In this document: positions 22,650 through 34,148 of the stretch, piece by piece
Layout of the letters: the number at the start of each line of letters is the position of its first letter
How positions within the stretch are numbered: position 1 is the first letter of the stretch
Source of the DNA: Dillenia suffruticosa
Lineage: Eukaryota > Streptophyta > Magnoliopsida > Dilleniales > Dilleniaceae
DNA length: 64,000 bases
Assembly: GCA_033439265.1 (NCBI GenBank)
Contig: JAVTVX010000017.1
Span: 6,780,001-6,844,000 of the forward strand
Reading direction: 5' to 3'
Made by a program: the position numbers and the translations under genes
Notes under the pieces: generated by a model
What the model was told of the DNA's origin: nothing
The model's input: the letters and a program-made list of their open reading frames with translations, nothing else
Database searches by the model: none

Positions 22650-25600
22650 TCATAATTCTAAAAGAGATCTCCTGATGTCAAGCAACTTGGTGAGGGCTTC
22701 TCTCGTGGTCAAGCGATCTTTGGGCAGATAGGCTGCACAGGACAACCCCATTTTTATCAAAGAAGTAAGACACTCTCCGATTCTTCTTTGCCAATTGCAA
22801 TTGCTAGACTCGTTGCTAGCGCTGTTGTTGCTGCCACAGGTGCTCATGCTATAAATCGAAAAGTCATTATCCTTGAAGAGCAGAGGATCAATGATGTCTG
22901 TCACGTCTTGTTGGTTAGCTGAAACAAAGTCTGCTACGCTCAAACTTTCAAATAATCTATCCGTTGGTTTCTTTGCTATGAATATCTCTAGAAGCAGAAT
23001 ACCAAAACTGTAGACATCCCCACTTGTAGAAACTTTGCCTCCCAGGCCATATTCTAAGACAAGGAAAAAATCTCTAGAAAGTGAGAAATAGAAAACAAAG
23101 ATTCATAAGAATTCGACAAATTTTGAGATATGGATGCCTACCTGGAGCAATATAACCAATAGAACCCTTTAGCGCAACTGTGCTACTCTCATTTTGTGAT
23201 GGAGTTTGATCAAGAAACCTCGCCAGCCCAAAATCTCCCACATGAGCTTCCATGTTCTCATCTAACAGAACATTTGCAGGTTTCAAATCGCAATGCACAA
23301 CAGGAGGATCACAGTCATGGTGCAAGTAGTTCATAGCAGATGCTATGTCAATAGTAATGTTGAGCCTCTGAAGCAAATTCAGGCTCATGCTCGATTCTCT
23401 ATCCTCCGGATACAACCATTTGTCAAGATTACCATTGATCATGAACTCTGTGATCAATGCCTTGAATTCAGCTCCGGCATGATCAATGCTAGAGCATGAA
23501 GTAATGACCTTCACCAAGTTCCTGTGTCGAACATTTTTCAAAGCCTCACATTCTGCATTGAAAGTATGAAGGGCTTTGCTTTGCTTCAAGTCGATGACCT
23601 TTATGGCAAATATCCTACATTCATTGTCCACTTCCGAGCAAAAAATTCCCTTGTAAACAGAACCATAGCCTCCTCTACCTATCAAGTTTTCAGGGGAAAA
23701 ATCATCAGTGGCTTGTCGAATATCAGCATATGATATCTTTGGCAGCAATCCTCTAAAAAGAGGAGATGCATTGCCTCTCTTAGCTCTCTTCTTTTGGTAA
23801 ATACAAGACCAAGCAAAACAAAACACTAAGCATATGAGCAGAACAGAGCATAGTATTGGCACCGCAATCTTTATTGCCAAATCTTTGTTTTTCTTGTTTG
23901 TAGCACATGTTGAGATTCCAAGCTTTGAAGCAGACTCTAGGTCAGTGCTGCACAGATTTTCATTTCCTTGGAGTGAATCACGAGAAATGTTCACAAAGAC
24001 TCCATTCCTTGGAACTTGTCCTTCCAAGTCATTGAATGACAACTTCAAACTATTCAAGAGCTTAAGATCTGCCAATTCGTCTGGGATTTGGCCAGAGAGA
24101 TCGTTGAAGGAAAGATCCAATGATTCCAATGCTGATAACTTGCCAATTGTGTCGGGAATTGATCCATTGAAAGTATTATTAGCCAAGACAAGATTGTGCA
24201 AACTTGAGCAACCACCAATTGTTTGCGGTATATGTCCTGACAGTTGATTGTTGGAGAAATCCAGGCTCTCTAGCTGTTTCAAATTACCAACTTCTGAAGG
24301 AAAGGGACCCGTCAATGCGTTATCTGCAAAGATTACATAAACTAGGGTCTGGATGCCAAATATCCCCACTGGTATGCTGCCATCCAGCTTGTTACCAGCT
24401 AAAACTAACGTGGTCAGGCTCTGACATTGCGCTATGCTCTCTGGGATTTTTCCATACAACAAGTTAGTTTCCATTCTGAGCATGAATAATTTGGAAAGAT
24501 TGTCAAAGATATCTGGAATTTCTCCAGAGAACATGTTATCATTCATCAAAAATCTCTGTAATTGCAGGAGCTTTCCAACAGACTTAGGGACTTGACCTGT
24601 AAAGTAGTTTTGCTGTATAGCCAAGGCTGTGAGATTTTCAAACTTCTCAAGTCCTGGGAAGCCACCAGTAAAGAAATTGTCATCAATACAAAGCTCCGTG
24701 AGTTGGGTCGACAGATTTGCGAATGATTTTGGAAGATAACCAGTCAGATTGTTGCTGCTTAGTATGAGTTTTTCAAGCTGAAGACAGTTTGTGAGGTATT
24801 CAAAGAACTGAAAATTGAGGTCTGTGGTAGAAGTAAGATTGTTATAGCCAACATGAAGCCTCACAAGTCCATGCAAACCAGCACCAAACAAAGGCAATGA
24901 GCCTTGAAATTGGTTTGAAGACAAGTCAAGGTCTTGAATGAGTGAAGCATTGACGGTTGTGCTTGGTATTTCACCTTCTAGCATATTCTGAGCAAGATAG
25001 AGTCCGGTGAGATTAGGTAAATGAAGACCAAGGTCAGTAGGTAACTCTCCAACAAGGTAGTTTTTGGAGAGAGATATAAAGACTAATGAAGATATGTTGA
25101 AAATTGAATGAGGTATCTCTCTGGTGAAGTAATTCTCGGAGAGTTGAAGGATTCGAAGATTCTTGAGATTGCCCAATTCATTTGGGAGTTTGTGGGTGAA
25201 GTTGTTTCTCGCTAAGAAGAGCATAGTAAGAGAGGACAGATTTCCATAGGTATGAGGAATTGCACCTGAGAGGTTGTTCAATGCCACGTAGAAAATCGAG
25301 AGCCGTGAAAGATTTCCAAGCTCGTAGGGAAGGGCACCAGTGAGATGGTTAGCATACAAAGTGATTTCTTCAAGACCATGACAGTTGGAGAGACTGCTCG
25401 GGATTGAGCCATAAAAGTTGTTTTGGGCCAGGATTATATGACGAAGATGGGGAAGTTTAAGGAAGTCTAATGATATTTGGCCATAGAATAGGTTGTTTGA
25501 AAGGTCTAGGACTTTAAGGGACGTGAGGTTCGATAAAGAAGAAGGCATGATACCGGAGAGGTTGAGACTAGAAAGTTGAAGTGATTGAACTCGTGACCCT

Positions 25601-25809
25601 TTTGTACAGTTTACACCATACCATGAACAATGAGAAGAGATTGAGTTCCAATCAGATAATGCATCTGAAGGGTCAGAAATTGAGGACTTGAAGGACAAAA
25701 GAGTCTGTTTATCAGTGTTGGCATCCGGTGCTTGCAATTGGGGTATGAACGAATTCACTGTAATTAGGACACTAAAGAAGAGAAGTGACGTGAGATTGAG
25801 GAACTTCAT
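22650..25809 (-). CDS. LRR receptor-like kinase, subfamily XII type (copy 1)
   Basis: Two exons (25809-23142 and 23053-22650, GT-AG, phase 1) encode 1,023 residues. There is a signal peptide (about 1-27), an LRRNT segment with DKQTLLSFKSSISDP, then about 22 extracellular LRRs rich in NxS/T glycosylation sites. A membrane helix lies near 648-670 (VPILCSVLLICLVFCFAW). The cytosolic Ser/Thr kinase has a Gly loop (IGRGGYGSVYKG, about 708), ATP Lys in FAIKV, catalytic loop HCDLKPANVLLDEN (about 838) and DFGLAR. The Cys before the catalytic Asp makes it a non-RD kinase, as in EFR, FLS2 and Xa21 relatives that sense microbial patterns. The single intron inside the kinase domain is typical of that subfamily. 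No frame breaks. Ligand unknown. Faces peptide gene 1 divergently. Confidence 0.93.
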
Positions 25810-26199
25810 TTTTTTGGTTGGCCCAGAAATTGGATTAAAGAATGCAGAAAATGTGAGCCAGTCTACGCATACTTTTTAACTGTACAAGGCACTGAATATT
25901 GAAAGAATAAGCTAAGACTACGGAGGCTTGCTGTCAAATTTCAAATTTCATTCCACCATTTCCTTGTCTTGTTCTGTTACTAATTTGGTTCTTGTAATTA
26001 AATATTAAGGTTGTATTATATAAGCCGCTTATAATATAGACTAACAAACCTGGTTTTGGTATGATTTGCGGGTTGGTATACCAGGCCACAAGACAATATT
26101 TTAAAACCAAATTTGGCTTCTGTTCTCAGAAGTATTTATGACTTAATTAATCTTATTTTAAATACACCTTTTTTAATTACATTAAAGGACTTAATCCTT

Positions 26200-28215
26200 A
26201 TACCAAGTTAATTGATTGGTTTGGTTAGGACCAGGTCTCTTTCGTTGATAAATATGAATTGTATTGAAATTATTTCAAGGGGTAGAAAATTGAAGCTTTG
26301 GCATTAATTACGTTATGAAAAAAGGTTTAAGTTGCATTCTAATCGTCTAAAATGGTTACACCAAAGACTTGTCAATGAAACTGACTCAAATGGAATTGAT
26401 TGCATTGATAGTAGCGTATTCTAGAACATTGAATATCAAAATAATTGATTGATTTGGTTAGAACTATATCTCTTTTATAAGAAGTTCAAGTTGCGTTCTA
26501 ATCGTCCAAAATGGATGCACCAAGACTTGTTGATGAAACTGACTCAAATGGAATTGATTGCATTGATAGTCATATAATTTAGAACATTGAACACCAAAAT
26601 AATTGATTGATTTGGTTAGAACTGGATACCTTTTGTAAAAAGTTCAAATTGCCTTCTAATTTTCCAAAATGATTGCACCAAAGATTTGTCGACAAAATTG
26701 ACTCAAATGGAATTGATTGCATTGATAGTCATGTATTCTAGAACATTGAATACAAAAATAATTGATTGTTTGGTTAGAACCAGATCTCTTTTGTAAAAAG
26801 TTCAAATTGCCTTCTAGTATCCAAAATGGCTATACCAAAGACTTGTCGACGAATCAAACCCAATTTGAATTAATTGCATTGATAGTCATGCATTCTAGAA
26901 CATTGAATACCAAAATAATTGATTGATTTGGTTAGAACTAGATCTCTTTTGTAAAAAGTAAAAAGTTCAAATTGCCTTCTAATTGTCCAAAATGGCTACA
27001 CTAAAGACTTGTCAACACTAAAGACTTGTCAACACTAAAGGCTTGTCAACGAAACTGACTGAAATGGAATTGATTGCATTGATAGTCGTGTATTCTAAGA
27101 CATTGAATTCCAAAATAATTGATTGATTTGGTTAAGACTAGATCTCTTTTGTAAAAAGTTTAAGTTGCCTTCTAATCATCTAAAATGGTTGCACCAAAGA
27201 CTTGTCGATGAAATTGACTCAAATGGAATTGATTGCATTGATAATCATGAATTCTAGAACATTGAATACCAAAATAATTGATTGATTTGGTTAGCACTAG
27301 ATCTCTTTTGTAAAAAGTAAAACGTTCAAGTTGCCTTCTAATTGTCAAAAATGGCTACACTAAAGACTTCTCAACACTAAAGACTTGTCAATGAAACTGA
27401 CTGAAATGGAATTGATTGCATTGATAGTCGTGTATTCTAAGACATTGAATACCAAAATAATTGATTGATTTGATTAAAACTAGATCTCTTTTGTAAAAAG
27501 TTCAAATTGCCTTCTAATTGTTCAAAATGGCTGCATCAAAGACTTGTCGACGAATCTAATCCAAATGGATTTGATTGCATTGATAGTCGTGTATTCTAAA
27601 ACATTAAATACCAAATTAATTGATTGATTTGGTTAGAACTAGATTTCTTTTGTAAAAAGTCCAAGTTGGCTTTTAATCATTCAAAATGGTTGCACCAAAG
27701 ACTTGTCGGCGAAATTGACCCAAATAGAATTGATTGCATTGATAGTCATGTGTTCTAAAACATTGAATACCAAATTAATTGATTGATTTGGTTAGGACCA
27801 GGTCTCTTTTGTAAAACGTTCAAGTTGCCTTCGGATCGTTCAAAATGGTTGCACCAAAGACTTATCAATGATCTGACTCAAATGGAACTGATTTCATTGA
27901 TAATCATGTGTTCTAGAGCATTAAATACCAAATTAATTAATTGATTTGGTCAGGAAATTCAAGTTGGTTTCTAATCGTCCAAAATGATTGCACCAAAGAC
28001 TTGTCTACGAAACCAACCCAAATAGAATTGATTGCATCGATAGTCATGTACTCTAGAACATTAAATACCAAATTAATTGATTGATTTAGTTAGGATTAGG
28101 TCTCCTTCGTAAAAAAGTTCAAATTGGCTTCTAATCGTTCAAAATGGCTACAACGAAGTCTTGTCGATGAAACTAACCCAAATGGAGTTGATTGCATTCA
28201 TAGTCATGTATTCTA
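26200..28215. repeat. About 158-bp satellite array, 12 monomers (array 1)
   Basis: Each monomer contains AATTGATTGATTTGGTTAG, a TCTCTTTTGTAAAAAGTTCA-like word, CCAAAATGGCTGCACCAAAG-like sequence, GACTTGTC and AATTGATTGCATTGATAGTC. Spacing of the last word runs about 141-200 nt, mostly 157-160. Longer monomers contain an extra ACTAAAGACTTGTCAAC repeat (near 27000-27050 and 27365). Confidence 0.9.
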
Positions 28216-28575
28216 GAATATTGAATGGTTCCATAGTTCAAGGTTGAGTGAATTATTGGTAATAATTTAGGCAAAGAGCTACGGGAAATAGGACAAACTT
28301 AAATAATATGGCGAAGCGAAGTAAAACCAAAATATGACGCTCATTTCTTTACTCGATTGCAAATGACATGCGCCCGATGATGATATTTGTTCAGGTTTCA
28401 CTTCTTGAGGGCCTACGACCATTTCAAAATTCTGCAGCAACAATGATTTTCTCCTCTGCTATCACAAAAATAATATATAAAATAGACAGGTGTTCTGGCC
28501 AGATCAGATAATTAGTGATCAGTTGTATTCCTGATACTACTAGTAAAGGAATCCAAATCTCCCAGACCCCAGATT

Positions 28576-28634
28576 AAAAAATAAAAATAAAAACAAAAAC
28601 AAAAATAAAAATAAAAATAAAAATAAAAATAAAA
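28576..28634. repeat. A-rich hexamer microsatellite (AAAAAT)n, short copy
   Basis: About nine units, some AAAAAC. Lies about 55 nt before the orphan TATA box; the matching run in the second copy is longer. Confidence 0.85.
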
Positions 28635-28684
28635 TTCGGGTCTTTGCCACGGGGTAATGAAAAAATAGGAACAGCATTCATCTA

Positions 28685-28730
28685 TAAATAGATGGTCTTG
28701 GTATCCAGACTCGGCGCTCTCATCATAATT
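28685..28730 (+). promoter_or_regulatory. Orphan duplicated promoter of the peptide gene
   Basis: Identical to the peptide-1 promoter at 31492-31540 (TATAAATAGATGGTCTTGG) but cut off before the coding start. Downstream lies the next satellite copy instead of a gene. Confidence 0.6.
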
Positions 28731-29034
28731 CATCATAATTTGGTATCCAGACGGAGGCTTGCTGTCAAATTTCAAATTTCATCCCACCATTTCCTTGTCT
28801 TGTTCTGTTACTAATTTGGTTCTTGTAATTAAATATTAAGGTTGTATTATATAAGCCGCTTATAATATAGACTAACAAACCTGGTTTTGGTATGATTTGC
28901 GGGTTGGTATACCAGGCCACAAGACAATATTTTAAAACCAAATTTGGCTTCTGTTCTCAGAAGTATTTATGACTTAATTAATCTTATTTTAAATACACCT
29001 TTTTTAATTACATTAAAGGACTTAATCCTTATAC

Positions 29035-31045
29035 CAAGTTAATTGATTGGTTTGGTTAGGACCAGGTCTCTTTCGTTGATAAATATGAATTGTATTGAAA
29101 TTATTTCAAGGGGTAGAAAATTGAAGCTTTGGCATTAATTACGTTATGAAAAAAGGTTTAAGTTGCATTCTAATCGTCTAAAATGGTTACACCAAAGACT
29201 TGTCAATGAAACTGACTCAAATGGAATTGATTGCATTGATAGTAGCGTATTCTAGAACATTGAATATCAAAATAATTGATTGATTTGGTTAGAACTATAT
29301 CTCTTTTATAAGAAGTTCAAGTTGCGTTCTAATCGTCCAAAATGGATGCACCAAGACTTGTTGATAAAACTGACTCAAATGGAATTGATTGCATTGATAG
29401 TCATATAATCTAGAACATTGAACACCAAAATAATTGATTGATTTGGTTAGAACTGGATACCTTTTGTAAAAAGTTCAAATTGCCTTCTAATTTTCCAAAA
29501 TGATTGCACCAAAGATTTGTCGACAAAATTGACTCAAATGGAATTGATTGCATTGATAGTCATGTATTCTAGAATATTGAATACAAAAATAATTGATTGT
29601 TTGGTTAGAACCAGATCTCTTTTGTAAAAAGTTCAAATTACCTTCTAGTATCCAAAATGGCTATACCAAAGACTTGTCGACGAATCAAACCCAATTTGAA
29701 TTAATTGCATTGATAGTCATGCATTCTAGAACATTGAATACCAAAATAATTGATTGATTTGGTTAGAACTAGATCTCTTTTGTAAAAAGTAAAAAGTTCA
29801 AATTGCCTTCTAATTGTCCAAAATGGCTACACTAAAGACTTGTCAACACTAAAGACTTGTCAACACTAAAGGCTTGTCAACGAAACTGACTGAAATGGAA
29901 TTGATTGCATTGATAGTCGTGTATTCTAAGACATTGAATCCCAAAATAATTGATTGATTTGGTTAAGACTAAATCTCTTTTGTAAAAAGTTCAAGTTGCC
30001 TTCTAATCATCTAAAATGGTTGCACCAAAGACTTGTCGATGAAATTGACTCAAATGGAATTGATTGCATTGATAATCATGAATTCTAGAACATTGAATAC
30101 CAAAATAATTGATTGATTTGGTTAGCACTAGATCTCTTTTGTAAAAAGTAAAACGTTCAAGTTGCCTTCTAATTGTCAAAAATGGCTACACTAAAGACTT
30201 CTCAACACTAAAGACTTGTCAATGAAACTGACTGAAATGGAATTGATTGCATTGATAGTCGTGTATTCTAAGACATTGAATACCAAAATAATTGATTGAT
30301 TTGATTAAAACTAGATCTCTTTTGTAAAAAGTTCAAATTGCCTTCTAATCGTTCAAAATGGCTGCATCAAAGACTTGTCGACGAATCTAATCCAAATGGA
30401 TTTGATTGCATTGATAGTCGTGTATTCTAAAACATTAAATATCAAATTAATTGATTGATTTGGTTAGAACTAGATTTCTTTTGTAAAAAGTCCAAGTTGG
30501 CTTTTAATCATTCAAAATGGTTGCACCAAAGACTTGTCGGCGAAATTGACCCAAATAGAATTGACCAAATAGAATTGATTGCATTGATAGTCATGTGTTC
30601 TAAAACATTGAATACCAAATTAATTGATTGATTTGGTTAGGACCAGGTCTCTTTTGTAAAACGTTCAAGTTGCCTTCGGATCGTTCAAAATGGTTGCACC
30701 AAAGACTTATCAATGATCTGACTCAAATGGAACTGATTTCATTGATAATCATGTGTTCTAGAGCATTAAATACCAAATTAATTAATTGATTTGGTCAGGA
30801 AATTCAAGTTGGTTTCTAATCGTCCAAAATGATTGCACCAAAGACTTGTCTACGAAACCAACCCAAATAGAATTGATTGCATCGATAGTCATGTACTCTA
30901 GAACATTAAATACCAAATTAATTGATTGATTTAGTTAGGATTAGGTCTCCTTCGTAAAAAAGTTCAAATTGGCTTCTAATCGTTCAAAATGGCTGCAACG
31001 AAGTCTTGTCGATGAAACTAACCCAAATGGAGTTGATTGCATTCA
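29035..31045. repeat. About 158-bp satellite array (array 2)
   Basis: Same 12 monomers in the same order as array 1, showing that the array was copied as a block and did not expand independently. Confidence 0.9.
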
Positions 31046-31364
31046 TAGTCATGTATTCTAGAATATTGAATGGTTCCATAGTTCAAGGTCGAGTGAATTA
31101 TTGGTAATAATTTAGGCAAAGAGCTACGGGAAATAGGACAAACTTAAATAATATGGCGAAGCGAAGTAAAACCAAAATATGACGCTCATTTCTTTACTCG
31201 ATTGCAAATGACATGCGCCCGATGATGATATTTGTTCAGGTTTCACTTCTTGAGGGCCTACGACCATTTCAAAATTCTGCCTGGCCAGATCAGATAATTA
31301 GTGATCAGTTGTATTCCTGATACTACTAGTAAAGGAATCCAAATCTCCCAGACCCCAGATTAAA

Positions 31365-31443
31365 AAATAAAAATAAAAACAAAAACAAAAATAAAAATAA
31401 AAATAAAAATAAAAATAAAAATAAAAATAAAAATAAAAATAAA
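31365..31443. repeat. A-rich hexamer microsatellite (AAAAAT)n, long copy
   Basis: About 13 units, four more than in the first copy, about 50 nt before the TATA box of peptide gene 1. Confidence 0.85.
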
Positions 31444-31492
31444 ATTCGGGCCTTTGCCACGGGGTAATGAATAAATAGGAACAGCATTCATC

Positions 31493-31500
31493 TATAAATA
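31493..31500 (+). promoter_or_regulatory. TATA box of peptide gene 1
   Basis: TATAAATA, 90 nt before the ATG. The same box with similar flanks occurs before peptide genes 2 (43852) and 3 (47178), so it has been kept through duplication. Confidence 0.7.
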
Positions 31501-31582
31501 GATGGTCTTGGTATCCAGACTCGGCGCTCTCATCATAATTCTCCTTTTTGCCTTTCTAAGTCTCTCAAAATCCCAAATCAAT

Positions 31583-31956
31583 ATGTCCCTGATAAGGACT
31601 ACCCGCGATACGGTGATTGCCATCTCTTTTGTGATGATCCTGCTACTTTTCTCCTCTACCATGGCTTCTGGCATGAAATTAATTGGTAATTTTTAAATAT
31701 TTAGATACCTTACATGAAAAAACTTATTTTTTTCTTTGATTTTTTCTTTTTTTGGTACTCTCTTTATCATAAAGAATGGTACCAGATCGTAGATTTGGAT
31801 CATTTTTCCCATGTTTTATTTTCCATGTAATTTGTATAAGGTTGTTGTTTTGTTCATGCGGCAGGAAGAAGAGGTTTGAGCGGATATGTGCCTGATATCC
31901 CAGGCTATACGACTCCTAGTGGTGGGTGGTCCTCCTATGCGCCTCCTTCTCCATGA
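31583..31956 (+). CDS. Small secreted peptide precursor 1 (unrecognised family)
   Basis: Two exons, 31583-31685 and 31865-31956 (GT-AG, phase 1), encode 64 residues. The N terminus MSLIRTTRDTVIAISFVMIL plus LLFSSTMASG is a typical signal peptide. Exon 2 begins at a dibasic site in the conserved motif MKLIGRRGL. It is followed by GYVPDIPGYTTPSGGWSSY and a Pro-rich end APPSP. There are no cysteines. The shape (signal peptide, basic cleavage site, short Tyr/Pro/Gly-rich tail) fits a secreted signalling peptide precursor, but I cannot assign it to CLE, CEP, PIP, PSK, PSY, RALF or SCOOP. Divergent to receptor kinase 1. The role is inferred from form and neighbourhood only. Confidence 0.7.
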
Positions 31957-32685
31957 TGTTCAAAGTTAATTAAACACGAAATTTTCAGATTTCAACAATC
32001 TTAGTATAAGTTTTTAAGGAAATAAAATTCGTAATTATGTACGTCCGAAATGCAACAGTTAATTAATTTTGGTTGGTGAAATAATTGAGATTCAACTCAT
32101 ATGTTATAAATAATAGAACTCAATTATAGGGAGATGGTGTTAGGGGGCAAAATAATGATATGATACAATATTGTTGAATAGTATCTTATATTATAAGCTA
32201 TCAATCAAGCATTTTATGATTTTTTTTTTTTTTTTTTATCAATGAACTTTTGTCAAATCATATTCGATCTTTGGTTTTCTAGTATATCAAACACCATTCA
32301 TCATACATGAGTTGAACATTTGTTTTATGAAGACAAAATCACACTTCTCTTTCTGGACTCCATTTTCAGACCACCCAAATATTTTGATTTTCAATGGCAT
32401 TAATGGTGATGTATTATCAAAGATGCGGTCAAACAAATGAGCATCGAATTCGAAATTGAATCATACGATTAGTCCAAGACTCTGTGAACTGAGAGGGGTT
32501 ACCTTTAACTATCGAGTAGAAGGCAAAATGACATGGACGAAAAATAAAATGTTAATGTTACCGTCCACAGTAAGCCATGTTTCATAAATTCAGATTAAGA
32601 ATAAAACCTAATCAATCTTAAAAGAATACACAACCAGAACTAAAAAAAAATTGTAAAGAAAAAAAAAATTCCTAGAAAAGCTACA

Positions 32686-32723
<38 letters not shown>

Positions 32724-33020
32724 TAAAAATGGCTCCACAAAAGTTATCAAAGATTATTTTAGTTGTAATTTTTATTGAAATCACGTTGATAATGATACAG
32801 CTGAATTAAAATTTAAATAAGTCTATTTGTACAAATGGATTTTATTTTAAATTTGCGTTATTTGATAAATAAAATTAGTTCTGCATTTAATTTGATTAGC
32901 TAAAGTAATGAACCAATTCAACCATTTTAGCAACGGGAACCACGAGCCACCTATAAATGTGTCGGTTGATTTTTTTTTTTTTTTGGTAGAATGTGTCGGT
33001 TGATTTCTTCAATTATATGT

Positions 33021-33696
33021 ACGGATAAGTCAAAACAGAGGTTGCGCCCGTGAACATCCCGAAATGACCGAGCTGGAGTTTGGTTAAACACCCTCAATCA
33101 CTTCTCGGCCAAACCCTCTCGGTTAAACACCATCACCTATATCTCTCCCACGCTGTTCAGAAAAATCTTTCTGCTACGGTCGACCTCTCGGCTATTGCCA
33201 AGTGGTCTCTAACCGAGTAACGTCTATACTTTACAAATCAATATTATGATCTTCAAAGATTTGAACTTTTCATAATTTTGGAACTAATAAGTTAGAGAAT
33301 TTTCATGATATCTTAAATTTTTCTTAATCTATAAGATCTTAAATTTCTTAAAAATTTTTTACTATAATTTCTGTAATTCCAAAAAATCTTCAATGATCTT
33401 CCTATAAGTTAAGTGTCATTGAGTAAGAGACTTGACATATATACATATGTTATATATATTAAGTACAAGCTACCTACAAGATACATTCGATAACTCTATA
33501 TACACGTATTATACAAAGATACTTTGAACTCAGTTTATTCTCTTTTTCTCTCAATTCTCTTTTAAACTGAGTTTTCTCCTTCCGGCTAATATTTGTAGAT
33601 CTCTCCATCAACAAAAGATCAAAAGATACATCAACATCGATTTTCTGTTTGGGTTAGCAGAGCAATTCATTTGTAAAGTAAATCCATCTTCAACAA
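33021..33696. other. Spacer with no recognised gene
   Basis: Between unit A and the block X remnants. No coding or repeat feature was recognised. Confidence 0.3.
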
Positions 33697-34148
33697 AAAT
33701 ATAATGTAAGAATAAATATGTTGTGTTAAAACATCTAAATAGAAATTGCACATATCATAGTCCAAGGTTGGCTGAATTGATAGGAATCTAATTCTGAGCA
33801 TGAGTTAAAAATGGAGGTGGCGCCCATGGCCTAATGCATATAAAGCGTACTTTCAATTGTGAGTTTAAGTCGCCCGATTCCTCAATTGTGCATTTTTCAA
33901 TTGTACAATGCAAATATTTGTAATGAATTTTACGAGGCTTTTCCGCTTAATAATTTTTTTTTATTTATTTTTTATGACAAAATTTATGAGATATTTTTAT
34001 AACAAATAGTTTAGTTTTTCAATTCCGATGAGAATGATTTATTAACAAAATTAGTGTGTGGTTCAAAATATAATGTAAAGATAAATATGTTGTGTTAAAA
34101 CATTTAACTCGAAATCCTAGATATCATAGTTCAAGGTCGACTGAATTG
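33697..34148. repeat. Partial block X remnants (two tandem pieces)
   Basis: The motif AAAATATAATGTAAGAATAAATATG ... TTCAAGGTTGGCTGAATTG occurs at 33697-33800 and again at 34068-34148. Both match 20655-20760 and 45647-45710. They mark the junction between units A and B. Confidence 0.6.
33811..33965 (+). mobile_element. tRNA-derived SINE-like relic
   Basis: GGCGCCCATGGCCTAATGCA followed about 30 nt later by GTGAGTTTAAGTCGCCC resembles boxes A and B of a tRNA head. A similar head lies at 45362. Weak. Confidence 0.3.

Larger units (their letters stand above)
25920..28730. repeat. Tandem duplication inside unit A, first copy
   Basis: This 2.81-kb block is repeated almost identically at 28751-31540. 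It starts at ACGGAGGCTTGCTGTC, includes a satellite array and ends within the peptide promoter at CTCTCATCATAATT. It carries the TATA box but no peptide gene. Confidence 0.95.
28751..31540. repeat. Tandem duplication inside unit A, second copy
   Basis: Near-identical to 25920-28730. Differences include a few substitutions, a small tandem repeat of CAAATAGAATTGAC near 30553, a deletion of about 60-70 nt near 31280 and a longer hexamer run. This copy leads directly into the intact peptide gene 1. Confidence 0.95.
21731..33020. repeat. Duplicated unit A (small ORF, receptor kinase 1, peptide gene 1)
   Basis: The order of sequence matches unit B (35872-45348) from TATAAATGGCACCTAGTCCA on the left to AATGTGTCGGTTGATTTCTTC on the right. 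Unit A is longer because of the satellite expansion and its re-duplication at 25920-31540, although unit B has its own insertion at about 36780-39205. Confidence 0.85.

Noticed and set aside
23293-24467. Plus-strand frames opposite the receptor kinase genes (also 39991-41165)
   Set aside because: Antisense shadows of the LRR and kinase coding sequence; conserved between copies only because the sense strand is.
26200-31045. Possible CRISPR-like array of regular repeats
   Set aside because: Plant nuclear DNA; the repeat unit is the whole 158 bp with no unique spacers, so it is a satellite array.
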